The translations under genes were made by a program, and so were the position numbers. A DNA stretch of 64,000 nt from Typhlomys cinereus (lineage: Eukaryota > Chordata > Mammalia > Rodentia > Platacanthomyidae): the NCBI GenBank assembly GCA_023101885.1, contig JALPQD010000513.1:248001-312000 (forward strand). Direction: 5' to 3'. This document shows positions 63,301 through 64,000 of the stretch, one piece after another. The notes under the pieces were generated by a model. That model was not told the origin of the DNA, did no database searches, and saw only the letters and a program-made list of their open reading frames with translations. How positions within the stretch are numbered: the first letter of the stretch is position 1; every line of letters starts with the position of its first letter.

Positions 63301-64000
63301 CAGAGCCCCGAGTCAGAATGTGAACTTGGAGCCCCAAGTTCAAGTGCATTTATTTCCTCTTAATCAAGAGAACTTGGAAGAAGCATCCTTGACTTGACAG
63401 GGAGGTGGGGACAGGGCCAGAAGCCAAGGTGGAAGCAGGAAATGAACTTGGAAGTGTCAGCAACAACCTAACTAATGAGTCTTTGGTGCCAACCCAGCAG
63501 ATCCGCCTGTGCCCGAGCCTGGCGCCAGCCACCTCTGCAGACAGTGATGGAGGCCTTTTGCACTCTGACCAGCTGAGCAAGACCACGTGTGTGCTGGAGG
63601 TACTGAGAGAGAAGGTGGGGAGGGACCAAAGCCTCACCTTGGGTGGGGGGGCCTGGGCCAGAATGTGCAGAGCGGGAACGTGGAACTTGGCTGGGGGGAG
63701 GGACGCCAGCCTGGGTGCTGATCTCTAAAACGTGGAGGGCGTGTGGCAGGCAGCATCCAGAAACATGGCTGCGGTCAGGGGAGCAGTAGCTTGGAGAGAA
63801 GAGCTCACTCCTGACTGGGATGTGGCACCTGCTCCCCCCCCACCCCAGGGTGGTACCAAGTGGGTAGAAGAGACAGAGGTGGGCTAGAGTACTGTGGAAA
63901 GCCAAAAGCTCGGCGCAGCCCAAGTCTTCTGGAAGTCAGGCCTCTCCCCCACCTCAGGCTTTGGTCCATGACGCTAATGCATGTTGGGTCTGGGAAGGTG
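63301..64000. other. Nothing recognised
   Basis: Unique GC-rich sequence to the window edge. A 151-codon minus-strand frame (63468-63923) and a 107-codon plus-strand frame overlap; neither shows a domain. Confidence 0.4.

Overview
The window looks like nuclear DNA of a mammal, most likely a myomorph (mouse-related) rodent. The basis is the repeat content: B1-type (7SL-derived) SINEs, tRNA-headed SINEs of the ID, B2/B3 and B4 kinds with the typical head GGGCTGGAGAGGTGGCTCAG, ERVL-MaLR-type LTRs, decayed MIR and L2 copies shared by all mammals, and many long TG, AG, AT and GGAA microsatellites. All family names come from reading by eye against remembered consensus sequences; no library search was run, so element ends are approximate unless a target-site duplication is given.

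I found no protein-coding gene, rRNA, tRNA or prokaryotic feature that I can support. The open reading frames are short, overlap one another in several frames, lack recognisable domains, or translate simple repeats into runs such as His-Thr or Lys-Glu-Gly-Arg. The window is therefore probably intergenic or lies inside one or more large introns. A short exon cannot be excluded without cross-species alignment or RNA data.

Layout. Positions 1-9 kb: sparse old repeats (L2, MIR, one MaLR LTR, B1 and B2-like SINEs), a 54-bp AT run and a CpG-containing candidate regulatory block near 4.8-5.0 kb. Positions 9-20 kb: a 550-bp TG minisatellite, GT microsatellites, a 441-bp polypurine/polypyrimidine inverted repeat at 18.5-18.9 kb, and candidate conserved noncoding blocks at 12.4, 15.2 and 19.5-19.8 kb. 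Positions 20-36 kb: MIR, L2, MaLR and L1 remnants, plus the first copy of a relatively young B4-like SINE (29.4-29.7 kb). Positions 36-46 kb: a G-run cluster, compound microsatellites, L1 3' ends and a long L2 copy. Positions 46-57 kb: a repeat-dense stretch with nested insertions (a SINE in an LTR at 51.8 kb, a SINE in a MIR at 49.7 kb) and candidate regulatory blocks at 47.6-47.9, 50.5 and 56.2-56.4 kb. Positions 57-64 kb: degenerate CA/TG satellites, B4, B1 and L2 copies and a polypyrimidine tract.

The most interesting items are the long homopurine inverted repeat, the young SINE subfamily with clear target-site duplications, and several unique-sequence blocks rich in homeodomain-like AT motifs that resemble developmental enhancers. 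The resemblance to enhancers is inference only. Large stretches where I recognise nothing are listed as their own entries; smaller unlisted gaps likewise hold nothing I can name.
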